A model generated the notes under the pieces. It was given only the letters and a program-made list of their open reading frames with translations, had not been told where the DNA came from and made no database searches. A program made the position numbers and the translations under genes. A stretch of 64,000 bases of DNA from Agromyces fucosus (GTDB lineage Bacteria > Actinomycetota > Actinomycetes > Actinomycetales > Microbacteriaceae), in assembly GCF_004134865.1 (NCBI RefSeq), contig NZ_SDPO01000002.1:806001-870000 (forward strand). The letters are read 5' to 3'. Position 1 is the stretch's first letter. The number at the start of each line of letters is the position of its first letter. This document shows positions 50,222-59,414 of this stretch, one piece after another.

Positions 50222-51481
50222 ATGACCACCACCGACACCACCCCGCACATCCTGATCTCCGGCGGCGGCATCGCCGGGCACGCGCTCGCGCTGCAGCTCG
50301 TGCGCAGCGGCATCCGCACCACCGTCGTCGAGCGTGCCGACGCTCCCCGAGCCGGCGGCCAGGCCGTCGACCTGCGCGGAGCCAGCCGCGTGGTCGCCGA
50401 GCGCATGGGCCTCATGCCCGGCATCGAGGCCCGGCTGCTGCACGAACGCGGTCTCTCCTACGTCGACGGCAGCGGCCGGGTGTTCGGCCGCATGTCCATG
50501 GAGGACTTCGACGGCAAGGGCGCGGTCGCCGAGATCGAGATCGCCCGCGGCGACCTCGACGAGGTGCTGCGCGAGGCGCTCGCGGCGGCGAGCGCGGAAG
50601 CGCCGGGCCTCCTCGACCTTCGCTACGGTGACCGCATCGCGGCCATCGCGCAGGATGCCGACGGCGTCGACGTCGCCTTCGAGCGCGCGGCCGGCGAGCG
50701 ATTCGACCTCGTCGTGGGCGCCGACGGCGTGCACTCGGCGACCCGCCGCCTCGCGTTCGGACCGGAAGAGGACTTCTCGACGTACCTCGGCGGCTACATG
50801 GCGTTCTTCACGCTTCCGACGCCCTCCGACGTCGAGCCGGGCTGGTTCTCGATGCGGTTCGTGCCGGGGGCGACCTTCGGCATCCGGCCCGACTTCGACC
50901 CCGCGACCTCGAAGGCGATCATCACGCTGCGCGTCGACCGCGACCCCGCGCTGCGCGGCGACCGGGCCGCACAGGAGGCGCTCGTCCGCAGGTCTCTCGA
51001 AGACGCCGGATGGCACGCGCCCACGGTGATCGACGCCATGCGCGAGGCATCCGACTTCTACTTCGACGAGCTCGCGCGCATCGACGTTCCCCAAGCGGCG
51101 AACGGCCGGGTCGTGCTCATCGGCGATGCAGGGGCGTGCGGCTCGCCCATGTCGGGCATGGGCACGGCGACCGCGCTCATCGGTGCGTACCTGCTCGGCG
51201 CTCGCATCGCCGAGACCCCCGGCGACCCGGCGGCCTCGGCACGGCGGTACTCGGCCGACATCGTGCCGTTCGCCGAGGCCGGCAAGCAGCTCATGGGCGG
51301 CGGAATCCAGCGCATGGTGCCGGCGAACCGGTTCGAGGCACTGATGTCGCGGGCGATGACGAAGGTGATGCTCTCACGGCTCGCCCGCCCCATCGTGAAG
51401 AAGATGTTCGCCGCGAACCAGGAGGAGCTGCCGCTCCCCGTCACGGCGCCCGCCCCGGTGCGCGCTACGCCGGTCGAGTAG
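50222..51481 (+). CDS. FAD-dependent monooxygenase
   Basis: 419 residues of the aromatic hydroxylase (PHBH/TetX) group: ILISGGGIAGHALALQLVRSGIRTTVVERA for ADP binding, FDLVVGADGVHSATRRL as the DG motif, and VVLIGDAGACGSPMSGMGTATALIGAYLL as the GD motif. ATG 50222 follows GAGAGG. Control by the divergent TetR is likely; the substrate could be an antibiotic or aromatic compound. The C terminus RATPVE and the stop are encoded by a dispersed repeat. Confidence 0.9.
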   Translation: MTTTDTTPHILISGGGIAGHALALQLVRSGIRTTVVERADAPRAGGQAVDLRGASRVVAERMGLMPGIEARLLHERGLSYVDGSGRVFGRMSMEDFDGKGAVAEIEIARGDLDEVLREALAAASAEAPGLLDLRYGDRIAAIAQDADGVDVAFERAAGERFDLVVGADGVHSATRRLAFGPEEDFSTYLGGYMAFFTLPTPSDVEPGWFSMRFVPGATFGIRPDFDPATSKAIITLRVDRDPALRGDRAAQEALVRRSLEDAGWHAPTVIDAMREASDFYFDELARIDVPQAANGRVVLIGDAGACGSPMSGMGTATALIGAYLLGARIAETPGDPAASARRYSADIVPFAEAGKQLMGGGIQRMVPANRFEALMSRAMTKVMLSRLARPIVKKMFAANQEELPLPVTAPAPVRATPVE

Positions 51482-51567
51482 CGACGAACGATCGCCGGTC
51501 GAGTAGCGACGAAGGAGCGTATCGAGGCCAGTCGAGTGGTCTCGATACGCTTCGCTACTCGACCGGC
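51467..51567. repeat. Dispersed repeat with interrupted hairpin
   Basis: A short copy (51467-51486) holds the monooxygenase stop; a full element follows with arms GCCGGTCGAGTAGCG (51494-51508) and CGCTACTCGACCGGC (51553-51567), and inner arms GCGTATCGAG (51517-51526) and CTCGATACGC (51541-51550). The stem would end transcription between the convergent genes. Confidence 0.75.
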
Positions 51568-51587
51568 AGGTAGGTAGGGCGACGCCG

Positions 51588-53042
51588 TCAGGCCGGGCGG
51601 AAGCCCGTCGTCTCGGGCGGCGGCGCGTGCCGGATCATGAGGTGGCGCGTGACCGAGTAGTCGAGCATCGGCTCGATCGACATGTCCTTGCCGAAGCCCG
51701 ATCCCTTCACGCCGCCGTGCGGCGCCTCCGACGCGATCGGCAGGTGGTCGTTGACCCACGTCACGCCGACGTCGAGCGACTGGCTGACGCGCAGGGCGCG
51801 CGAGACATCCGAGGTCCACACCGACGAGGCGAGCCCGTAGGCGCTGTCGTTCGCGAGGGCGATGCCCTCGGCCTCGCCGTCGAACGGGAGCACGACGAGC
51901 ACGGGGCCGAAGACCTCGCCCTGCACGATCTCCGACGACTGCGCGGCGCCGACGAGCAGGGTCGGCGCGAAGTACGAGCCGATGCGGTCGATCGCGTGAC
52001 CGCCGGCGAGTGCCTCGGCGCCCTCGGCGACGGCCCGTGAGACGAAGCCCGACACACGCTCGAGGTGGCTCTTCGAGATGAGCGGGCCGATGTGCGTGTC
52101 GCCGTCCATCGGGTCGCCGGCCACGATGCCCGAGATGGCGGAGCGCAGCGCGGCGACGCCGTCGTCGTAGACCGAGCGCTCGAGGTAGACCCGGGTCGCC
52201 GCGGTGCAGTCCTGCCCCGTGTTGTAGGTCGCGCCGAGGGCGACGGCGTGCGCCATGGCGCCGAGGTCGGCGTCCTTGAACACGATGACCGGCGCCTTGC
52301 CGCCGAGTTCGAGGTGCACGCGCTTGACGCCCTCGACGGCGCCGCGCATGACGGCCTTGCCGGTCTGGGTCGAGCCGGTCACGCTCACCATGTCGACCTC
52401 GCGATGCGTGACGAGCGCCTGGCCCACCTCGGCGTCGCCGGTGACGACGTTGAAGAGGCCGGCGGGAAGGCCCGCCTGCAGGGCGAGCTCGGCGAAGCGA
52501 AGGGTCGTGCGCGGTGTGGCCGGAGCGGGCTTCACGATCACGGCGTTGCCCGCGGCGAGCGCGGGCCCCGCCTTCCAGATCGCCATGATGAGCGGGAAGT
52601 TCCACGGCGTGATGCCGGCGACGACGCCGACCGGGCGGCGCGTCATGATCGAGGTGTACCCGTTCGAGAGGGTGCCCGCGCCGGTGCCGTCGAGCGAGCG
52701 GGCGGCGCCCGCGAAGAAGCGCAGGTTGTCGATGCCGAATGGCAGCTCGCCGTCGAAGGCGGTCGTCCACGGCTTGCCCGAGTCCTCGACCTCGAGCTTC
52801 GCCAGGTTCTCAGCATCGGCCTCGAGCGCGTCGGCCAGGCGAAGCAGGGCGAGCGAGCGCTCCCCCGGCGTCTTCGCGGCCCACTCGGGCTGCGCCGCGC
52901 GAGCTGCGGCCGCGGCCTCGTCGACGTCGGAGACGCCCGAAGCGGTGAACGACGCGACCTCCTGCTCGGTCGCGGGGTTCGTGATGACGGTGTCGCCGCC
53001 CGATCCGCTGCGGTACTCGCCGATGAAGGTGCCGGTGGTCAT
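51588..53042 (-). CDS. Aldehyde dehydrogenase, gamma-aminobutyraldehyde type
   Basis: 484 residues. PVGVVAGITPWNFPLIMAIWKAGPALAAGN, the glutamate in VHLELGGKAPVIVF and the catalytic Cys in YNTGQDCTAATRVYL, with a C terminus (GGVKGSGFGKDMSIEPMLDYSVTRHLMI) as in 4-aminobutyraldehyde dehydrogenases. As the last gene after an FAD amine oxidase and beside pot uptake genes it likely oxidises the aldehyde formed from putrescine. GGAACACC precedes the ATG, a weak ribosome site, with AAAGGAA closer upstream. Confidence 0.86.
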   Translation of the reverse strand: MTTGTFIGEYRSGSGGDTVITNPATEQEVASFTASGVSDVDEAAAAARAAQPEWAAKTPGERSLALLRLADALEADAENLAKLEVEDSGKPWTTAFDGELPFGIDNLRFFAGAARSLDGTGAGTLSNGYTSIMTRRPVGVVAGITPWNFPLIMAIWKAGPALAAGNAVIVKPAPATPRTTLRFAELALQAGLPAGLFNVVTGDAEVGQALVTHREVDMVSVTGSTQTGKAVMRGAVEGVKRVHLELGGKAPVIVFKDADLGAMAHAVALGATYNTGQDCTAATRVYLERSVYDDGVAALRSAISGIVAGDPMDGDTHIGPLISKSHLERVSGFVSRAVAEGAEALAGGHAIDRIGSYFAPTLLVGAAQSSEIVQGEVFGPVLVVLPFDGEAEGIALANDSAYGLASSVWTSDVSRALRVSQSLDVGVTWVNDHLPIASEAPHGGVKGSGFGKDMSIEPMLDYSVTRHLMIRHAPPPETTGFRPA

Positions 53043-53114
53043 GGTGTTCCTTTCGGGCCGCGACGGATGCCGCGTGCCGGTGCTGCTCGGACGTCGCCGT
53101 TCATGGCGTGCTGC

Positions 53115-54533
53115 TCAGGAGTTGAAGCCGAGGCCGAAGCGGTCGAGGGTGCGGAGCCAGAGGTTGCGCCGTCCCTCGTGCGCGTCGGCGGCGAGGATCG
53201 AGTGCCGGGTGAACTGGATGATGGGGTTGCGGAACGGCTCGGGCGGGATCGGGAACGGGCGGCGCCGCACGATGTCGTAGCGCAGCCGCGACGTCGCCTC
53301 GCCCGAGAGCAGGTCGAGCGCGACATCCGCTGAGAACCGAGACGCGCCCACGCCGAGGCCGGTGTGCCCGACCGCGTAGGCGACTCGGCCGCCGCGCGCG
53401 GTGCCATAGGCCGCGGTGAACCGGGTGGTCGAGTCGATCGGGCCGGCCCAGCGGTGCGTGAACCGCAGGCCGCCGAGCTGCGGGAACGTCTCGAAGAAAT
53501 GCCGGGCGAGCAGCTCGTGCGAGCTGTCGCGCTGCTCGAGGCTCGCGTCGACCTTGCCGCCGCGGTAGTACACGGCGTCCCATCCGCCGAAGAGGATGCG
53601 CCCGTCGGCGGTGGGCCGGTAGTAGTGGAACTGGTTGCCCGCGTCGGTGAGGCCCTGCCCCTCACTCCAGCCGATCGACGCCTGCTGGGCGGCGGTCAGC
53701 GGCTCGGTCATCAGCACGTGGTCGTAGAGCGGCATGATGTACGAGCCGAGGCGCTTGAGCGGCGCCGGGTAGGCGGCCGTCGCGATCACCGCGTGACGGG
53801 CGTCGACGTGGCCGAGCGCGGTGCGCACGCGCACGCCCGGCCCGTTGGTCTCGATGCCGGTGGCGGCGGATGCCTCGAAGATCCGCGCCCCGCGACGCCG
53901 GAGCTCGGCGGCCATCCCCCACGCGAGTCGCGCCGGGTCGATGAGCACCGTGCCCGTGCGGTCGCGGAGGCCGCCGAGGTAGCTCGGCGAGTGCACGTCG
54001 GCCTGCACCTCGTCGCGCGACTGCAGCTCGAGCTCGACGCCGTGCCGGGCACCGAGCTCCTGCGCCTCGCGGAGGCCGGCGAGCTGCCATTCCTCGACGG
54101 CGAGGGTCGTCTTGCCCGAGCGGCGCAGGTCGCAGTCGATGCCCGCGGCCTCGATCGTCGCGACGAGGTCTGCGAGATTGCGGTCGCCCTCCTCGGCGAG
54201 CGCGCCGACCTGGTCGGGCCAGATCGCGGTGCCGTGCGTGAGGCCGTGGGTCAGCGAACTCGCGACGAAGCCGCCGTTGCGCCCGGTCGCGCCGTGGGCG
54301 ACGCGGTCGGCCTCGAGCACGACGACGGATGCTCCGGGGTCGCGCTCGAGCGCCCGCCACGCCGTCCACAACCCGGTGAAGCCGGCACCGATGACGACGA
54401 GATCGGCCTCGGCGCGGTCGGCGAGCGGCGCGCCAGGGCCGGGCGCGTCGGCCCGGTCCATCCAGTACGGCTTCGGCGCGGCGCCTGCGAGAGCGGATGC
54501 CGCGGCATCCGTCGCCTGTTGCTGCGTGCTCAC
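53115..54533 (-). CDS. FAD-dependent amine oxidoreductase (PuuB/DAO type)
   Basis: 472 residues from GTG 54533 within the GTGA junction with the glycosyltransferase. The N terminus PYWMDRADAPGPGAPLADRAEADLVVIGAGFTGLWTAWRALERDPGASVVVLEAD holds the FAD site, followed by GATGRNGGFVASSL, a signature of the gamma-glutamylputrescine-oxidase group. A C-terminal RWAGPIDSTTRFTAAYG and VGHTGLGVGASRFSADVALDLL complete the DAO fold. No gamma-glutamylputrescine synthetase is in the window, so it may act on a free or differently modified amine. Confidence 0.87.
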   Translation of the reverse strand: MSTQQQATDAAASALAGAAPKPYWMDRADAPGPGAPLADRAEADLVVIGAGFTGLWTAWRALERDPGASVVVLEADRVAHGATGRNGGFVASSLTHGLTHGTAIWPDQVGALAEEGDRNLADLVATIEAAGIDCDLRRSGKTTLAVEEWQLAGLREAQELGARHGVELELQSRDEVQADVHSPSYLGGLRDRTGTVLIDPARLAWGMAAELRRRGARIFEASAATGIETNGPGVRVRTALGHVDARHAVIATAAYPAPLKRLGSYIMPLYDHVLMTEPLTAAQQASIGWSEGQGLTDAGNQFHYYRPTADGRILFGGWDAVYYRGGKVDASLEQRDSSHELLARHFFETFPQLGGLRFTHRWAGPIDSTTRFTAAYGTARGGRVAYAVGHTGLGVGASRFSADVALDLLSGEATSRLRYDIVRRRPFPIPPEPFRNPIIQFTRHSILAADAHEGRRNLWLRTLDRFGLGFNS

Positions 54534-55831
54534 ACGTGCTCCGACACCGCGACGCGCTCGATCACGTCGGCAGCGTTCGCGAGACCGCGGCGCGAGCGGA
54601 TGTCGGCGCCGACGGCGGCGATGCGCTCGCGGAGCGCCGTGTCGTCGAGCAGGGCCTGCACGGCGCCCGTGAGTTCCTCGGGCGTGAAGCGGTACGGGTC
54701 GAGGCGCAGGCCGAAGCCGCGCTCGTGCACGCGCTGCGCGTTGTCGTACTGGTCCCAGAAGAGCGGCAGCACGATCATGGGCTTGCCGAAGTGCAGCGCC
54801 TCGGTCGTCGTGTTGTTGCCGCCGTGGGTGATGACGAGGTCGGCGAGCGGGAGCAGCTTCGTCTGCGGCAGGAACTCGGCGCCCCACATGTTGTCGGCGA
54901 GTTCGAACTCGTCGTGGAGCGGCCCCTTCGAGACGATGACGTTCACGGGGGCGTCGGCGAGCGCGGCGATGACCCGGCGCATGAGCCCGACGTCGGCCGA
55001 ACCGAGCGAGCCGAGGCTGAAGTAGACGAGTGGGCGCGAGCCGTCGGTGAAGGAGGCGGGCAGCTCGGGCAGCTCGGTCTCGGTCTCGCGCACCGAGGAG
55101 TCGACGCGGTGCCAGCTCTCGGGCAGCGGCCGTTCGGCGTCGTAGTCGAGCGCCTCGGGGAAGACGTAGACGTTGGCGTCGCCGTTGTGGATGAACTCGA
55201 GGTCGGGCAGGGGCGCCGCGCCCTGCTCCTGCACCCAGGCGTCGAAGGACTGCCAGAGCGCGCGGTGCGTGCGGTCGTACTCGGCGCGGAACTCGGACCA
55301 GCCGGCGCGGTCGTCATCGGCGAGCCCAGAGAAGGCCGGCGCGATGCCCTCGCCCGGCACCTCGAGCGGATTGCACGAGACGATGCGCACGAAGGGGCGG
55401 CCGGCGGTCTCGAGGGCCGGGAAGGTCAGCACGTTGTCCTCGATGATGACGTCGGGCTGCACGCGGTCGATGATCGCCTTCAGCTGCGGTTCGCAGAACT
55501 TCGCGCCGTCGACGAGCGCCTCCCAGATGGGCAGCACCACGGTCTCGAGCTGCTCGGCGGTCGTCTTCCGGAACTCGGGGGAGATCTCCTTGATGTAGTC
55601 CTTCCAGAACTGCCCGGCGTCCTGCTCCACCTCCTCCTCGGGGGCGGGTGCCAGGTCGACGAGGTCCTCCTCGAAGCCGAGGGCGACGAGCTTGCCCTCC
55701 CACGAGCGCTCAGCGGCGAACACGACCCGGTGTCCGCGGCGGAGCAGCTCGTCGCCGATGCCGATGCAATTGTTCGTCGGGCCGTACGCGCTCTCGGGCA
55801 TGAACAGGAACGTGCGGCGCTCTTCCGTCAT
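54530..55831 (-). CDS. GT1-family glycosyltransferase
   Basis: 433 residues from ATG 55831, which has AAGGAG. The GT-B fold is visible: FLFMPESAYGPTNNCIGIGDELLRRGHRVVFAAE at the N terminus, PLVYFSLGSLGSADVGLMRRVIAALADAPVNVIVSKG, and the nucleotide-sugar motif LVITHGGNNTTTEALHFGKPMIVLPLFWDQYDNAQRVHERGFGLRL. These are the features of UDP-glucosyltransferases and macrolide-inactivating enzymes. It is the first gene of the amine oxidase operon and is coupled to the oxidase, a surprising partner for polyamine catabolism. Confidence 0.86.
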   Translation of the reverse strand: MTEERRTFLFMPESAYGPTNNCIGIGDELLRRGHRVVFAAERSWEGKLVALGFEEDLVDLAPAPEEEVEQDAGQFWKDYIKEISPEFRKTTAEQLETVVLPIWEALVDGAKFCEPQLKAIIDRVQPDVIIEDNVLTFPALETAGRPFVRIVSCNPLEVPGEGIAPAFSGLADDDRAGWSEFRAEYDRTHRALWQSFDAWVQEQGAAPLPDLEFIHNGDANVYVFPEALDYDAERPLPESWHRVDSSVRETETELPELPASFTDGSRPLVYFSLGSLGSADVGLMRRVIAALADAPVNVIVSKGPLHDEFELADNMWGAEFLPQTKLLPLADLVITHGGNNTTTEALHFGKPMIVLPLFWDQYDNAQRVHERGFGLRLDPYRFTPEELTGAVQALLDDTALRERIAAVGADIRSRRGLANAADVIERVAVSEHV

Positions 55832-55933
55832 CGGTGACTCCTTCGGCAATTCCTTGCATATGGATAGAGAGAATTCTTCCGGGCTGTGCCCATGTGTTTT
55901 CAAGTCAGTTCGGCCTAATATTGACCATCGATG

Positions 55934-55948
55934 CAGACAATCTGTCTG
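55934..55948. promoter_or_regulatory. Operator palindrome CAGACA-ATC-TGTCTG
   Basis: A perfect 6-3-6 palindrome 16 bp before the TetR start in the gap divergent to the glycosyltransferase operon. It resembles the AGACA..TGTCT site of the TetR gene at 49511-50116. Confidence 0.6.
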
Positions 55949-55964
55949 ATCTGGAGGGAGCACG

Positions 55965-56576
55965 ATGGCCAGGCCGAAACGCCAGGAGGAGCGACGGAGC
56001 CAGTTGGTGGCTGCGGCGCAGCGCGCCATCGCAGCGCACGGCCCCGACGGGGCGCGCCTCAACCGGGTCGCCGAGGAGGCCGGCCTCACCTCGGGCGCCG
56101 TGCTCTACTACTACCCCGACATCGACGAGCTCATGTTCGAGGCGAACCGCGCCGGCATGGAGCGCTTCTACGAGGAGCGCGTGCGCATGCTCGAGGCCCT
56201 CGACGACGACCCGGTCGAGCGACTGCTCGCCCTCGCGAAGTCCGGCCTGCCGAGCGGAGCCGGCGACACCGAGGTGCGCCTGCTCTGCGAGCTCGGCGGC
56301 TCGGCCGGCCGCAACCCGCTCATGGCCTCGCTCCTCACGACGCTCTACGACCGCCAGGTCGGCATGTACCAGGTCGTGCTCGAGCAGGGCGCGGCCCGCG
56401 GCCACTTCACCCTCTCGCAGCCCTCGCTCGTGATCGCCCGCAACCTCGTCGCGCTCGAAGACGCCTACGGCTACCGCATCATCGCCCAGCACCCGACGAT
56501 CGACCACCACGCTGCCCTCGAGCTCATCGTGTCGTACGCCAGGCTCGCCACGGGTCACGCGCTGACCTCCTCCTGA
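55965..56576 (+). CDS. TetR-family regulator of the polyamine locus
   Basis: 203 residues. HTH RRSQLVAAAQRAIAAHGPDGARLNRVAEEAGLTSGAVLYYYPDIDELMFEAN, in which LYYYPDI replaces the usual YYHF pattern, as in BetI-like regulators of amine metabolism. GGAGGGAG precedes the ATG. It is divergent from the oxidase operon and overlaps potA convergently by 22 bp, so it is well placed to control both. Confidence 0.88.
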   Translation: MARPKRQEERRSQLVAAAQRAIAAHGPDGARLNRVAEEAGLTSGAVLYYYPDIDELMFEANRAGMERFYEERVRMLEALDDDPVERLLALAKSGLPSGAGDTEVRLLCELGGSAGRNPLMASLLTTLYDRQVGMYQVVLEQGAARGHFTLSQPSLVIARNLVALEDAYGYRIIAQHPTIDHHAALELIVSYARLATGHALTSS

Positions 56577-57682
56577 GGCGCCGGCGCCTCGGGAGCGACA
56601 GGCGGCACCTGAGCGGATGCCTCGGCGCCCGCACCGGCCTCGCGGGCGACCGCCGTCGCCCGGCCGAAGCGCACCCCGACACGTGCGCCCCGCTCGAGCC
56701 GGGTCGCCCCGTGCACCGTCGCGAGGAGTGGATCGGCATGGCCGGGCATCTCGATCGAGATCGTCGTCGCGCCGCCGAGGAAGTACGTGTCGACCACGGT
56801 GCCCGAGAGGGCGGCAGCCGCGGCATCCGCTGTCAGCTCGACGTCTTCCGGCCGCACGACCGCCGTCGCGGGCGAGCCCGCCGCGAGCGCGTGCGAAGCG
56901 ATGACCGCGCCGAACCCGGGCACCTCGACGGCGCCTGCGGTCACCGTGCCGTCGAGCAGGTTCGCCGTGCCGATGAAGGAGGCGACGAAGCGCGAGGCCG
57001 GGTGCGCGTAGAGCTCCTGCGGCGAGGCGAGCTGCTCGAGGCGCCCGTCGCGGAGCACCGCGATGCGATCGGCCATCGACATCGCCTCCTCCTGGTCGTG
57101 CGTGACGACGACGAAGGTGAGGCCGACCTCGTGCTGCAGCCGCTTCAGCTCGAGCTGCATCGACGCGCGCACCTGGCGGTCGAGCGCCGAGAGCGGCTCG
57201 TCGAGCAGCAGCAGCTTCGGCCGCTTCACGATCGCGCGGGCGAGTGCGACGCGCTGGCGCTGGCCGCCCGACAGCTGCGTGGGCCGGCGCTTGGCGAGCG
57301 GGCCGAGCCCGACGACGTCCATCACGTCGGCGACGCGCGAGCGCACCTCGGCGGCGCCGATGCCATCGGCCTCGAGGCCGTAGGCGACGTTCTTCTCCAC
57401 GCTCATGTGCGGGAACAGCGCGTAGCTCTGGAACATCATGTTGACCGGCCGCTTGTGCGCGGGCAGGCGCAGCAGGTCTTCGCCCTCGACCTCGATACGG
57501 CCCTCGGCCGGGGTCTCGAACCCGGCGATCGAGCGCAGCAGCGTCGTCTTGCCGCAGCCGGACGGGCCGAGCAGGGCGAAGAACTCGTTGTGGGCGATGT
57601 CGAGCGAGACGCCGTGCAGGGCGACGGTGTCGCCGTACACGGCGCGAACGCCGTCGACGCGGAGCAGGGGGGCGGAGCTCAT
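56555..57682 (-). CDS. potA: Spermidine/putrescine ABC transporter ATP-binding protein
   Basis: 375 residues. Walker A LLGPSGCGKTTLLR, Q loop MMFQSYALFPHMSVEKNVAYGL, signature LSGGQRQRVALARA, Walker B KLLLLDEPLSALD, and a TOBE domain (about 280-350). It energises uptake with PotB and PotC. It overlaps potC by four bases (ATGA). The Pro/Ala/Glu-rich tail is unusual but may be flexible. Confidence 0.92.
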   Translation of the reverse strand: MSSAPLLRVDGVRAVYGDTVALHGVSLDIAHNEFFALLGPSGCGKTTLLRSIAGFETPAEGRIEVEGEDLLRLPAHKRPVNMMFQSYALFPHMSVEKNVAYGLEADGIGAAEVRSRVADVMDVVGLGPLAKRRPTQLSGGQRQRVALARAIVKRPKLLLLDEPLSALDRQVRASMQLELKRLQHEVGLTFVVVTHDQEEAMSMADRIAVLRDGRLEQLASPQELYAHPASRFVASFIGTANLLDGTVTAGAVEVPGFGAVIASHALAAGSPATAVVRPEDVELTADAAAAALSGTVVDTYFLGGATTISIEMPGHADPLLATVHGATRLERGARVGVRFGRATAVAREAGAGAEASAQVPPVAPEAPAPQEEVSA

Positions 57683-58521
57683 CGTGTGGTTCCTGTCAGT
57701 CGGGTCAGTCGTTGCGCCGCGATCACCGTCACGACGCTCACGAGGAGGAGGATGGAGGCGAGGGCGTTGACCTCGGGGGTCACGCCGAACCGCACCATCG
57801 AGTAGATGACGATCGGCAGGGTGGGCTGCGTCGGCGCGGTCGTGAAGAACGCGATCACGAACTCGTCGATCGAGAGCGTGAACGCGAGCAGCGCGCCCGC
57901 GACGATGCCGGGTGCGAGCTGCGGCAGCGTCACCCGCATGAAGGTGCGCACCGCCCCGGCGCCGAGGTCGCGCGAGGCCTCCTCGAGGCTCGGGTCGAGG
58001 TTCGCCATGCGGGCGAGCACGATCGCCGTCACGAAGGCCGTCGCGAAGACGCCGTGCGCGAGGATCACCGAGTGCAGCCCGAGCGTCACGCTCGCGAGCG
58101 AGAACAGCGTGAGCAGCCCGATGCCGAGCAGCAGGTCGGGCAGGATCGCCGGGGCGATGGCGAACGCCCTGATGAGCCCGCCGCGCGTGTAGTGCTGGAT
58201 GCCGTAGGCGAGCAGCGTGCCGAGCACCGTCGCGATCGCGGTGGCGCCGGTCGCGACGATGAGGGTGTTGCCGAGGCCCTGCATGATCTTCTCGTCGGCG
58301 AAGAGCTCGGGGTACCAGCGCAGCGAGAAGCCCTTCCAGACGAAGAGGTTCTCGGACGCGTTGAAGCTCATGATCACGACGATGAGGATCGGCAGGTACA
58401 GGAACACGTAGCCGAGCCAGAGGGGCACGAGGATGCCGCGGGGCTTGCGCACGGCCCTCGGCCGGGCCTCGGGCTCGAGCTCGCGCATCGCCGTGGTCGT
58501 CGGCGCAGTCGTGTCAACCAC
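57679..58521 (-). CDS. potC: Spermidine/putrescine ABC permease
   Basis: 280 residues, six membrane spans (first near 29-50), with the permease loop EASRDLGAGAVRTFMRVTLPQLAPGIVAGALLAFTLSIDEFVIAFFT that contacts PotA (EAA motif). GTG start overlaps the potB stop by eight bases. Confidence 0.91.
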   Translation of the reverse strand: MVDTTAPTTTAMRELEPEARPRAVRKPRGILVPLWLGYVFLYLPILIVVIMSFNASENLFVWKGFSLRWYPELFADEKIMQGLGNTLIVATGATAIATVLGTLLAYGIQHYTRGGLIRAFAIAPAILPDLLLGIGLLTLFSLASVTLGLHSVILAHGVFATAFVTAIVLARMANLDPSLEEASRDLGAGAVRTFMRVTLPQLAPGIVAGALLAFTLSIDEFVIAFFTTAPTQPTLPIVIYSMVRFGVTPEVNALASILLLVSVVTVIAAQRLTRLTGTTR

Positions 58522-59410
58522 GGCGCGGTCCTTCCGTGAGGCGGCGCGACACCGCGGTCTGCACGACGATGACGATGACGAGCAGGATCGTGAGGAGGAG
58601 CGCGAGCGTCGCGCCGAACGGCCAGTCGCGGGCCTCGAAGAACTGGTCGCGCACGAGGTTGCCGACCATGATCGTCTTGCCGCCGCCGATGAGCTCGGGG
58701 ATCACGAAGTTCGACATCGCGGGCACGAACACGAAGATGCAGCCGGTCAGCGCGCCCGGGATCGAGAGCGGCAGGGTGATCGTGCGGAACGCGCGCCAGG
58801 GCGTCGCGCCGAGGTTCGTCGCCGCCTCGCGGAGCGAGGGGTCGAGCTGCTGCAGCGAGGCGTAGAGCGGCAGCACCATGAGCGGCAGGTACATGTAGAG
58901 CAGTCCCACGACGATCGCCTGCGGGGTGTAGAGCATGCTGATCGGGGCATCCGTGATGCCGAGGCCCTGCAGCCACTGGTTGACCCACCCGGCGTTGTTC
59001 AGGAGCAGGATCCAGGCGTAGGTGCGGATCAGGAAGTTCGTCCAGAACGGGAGCACGACGGCGATGAGCGCGACCGTGCGCCACTTCGGCGAGAGCCCTG
59101 CGATCGCGTACGCCATCGGGTAGCCGATGAGGAGGGCGAGGAGCGTCACGATGCCCGCCAGCACGATCGACTGCAGGATGACCCCGACGTAGAGCGGTTC
59201 GAGGAGCTTCACCCAGTTGTCGAGGGTGAACTCGAACACGATGCCGCCGAATCGCCCGCGCTTGAAGAAGGTGTAGAAGGCGAGGAGGCCCACGGGCAGC
59301 GCCATGAACAGGATCAGGTAGATCATGCCGGGCGCGAGGAAGGGAACGGGCGCGAGCCCCCGCCGCACGGTGCGTGCGGCGGGGGCGGCCGGGTGGTTCG
59401 TCGTGGTCAC
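58514..59410 (-). CDS. potB: Spermidine/putrescine ABC permease
   Basis: 298 residues with six spans and the EAA loop REAATNLGATPWRAFRTITLPLSIPGALTGCIFVFVPAMSNFVIPELIGGGKTIMVGNLV, the latter segment typical of PotB. GTG start four bases after the potD stop. It forms the channel with PotC. Confidence 0.92.
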   Translation of the reverse strand: MTTTNHPAAPAARTVRRGLAPVPFLAPGMIYLILFMALPVGLLAFYTFFKRGRFGGIVFEFTLDNWVKLLEPLYVGVILQSIVLAGIVTLLALLIGYPMAYAIAGLSPKWRTVALIAVVLPFWTNFLIRTYAWILLLNNAGWVNQWLQGLGITDAPISMLYTPQAIVVGLLYMYLPLMVLPLYASLQQLDPSLREAATNLGATPWRAFRTITLPLSIPGALTGCIFVFVPAMSNFVIPELIGGGKTIMVGNLVRDQFFEARDWPFGATLALLLTILLVIVIVVQTAVSRRLTEGPRRG

Positions 59411-59414
59411 GGTG

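Noticed and set aside
54530..55831. Macrolide resistance determinant or biosynthetic gene cluster
   Set aside because: There is a glycosyltransferase, but no polyketide or other biosynthetic genes lie near; the neighbours are amine catabolic genes.
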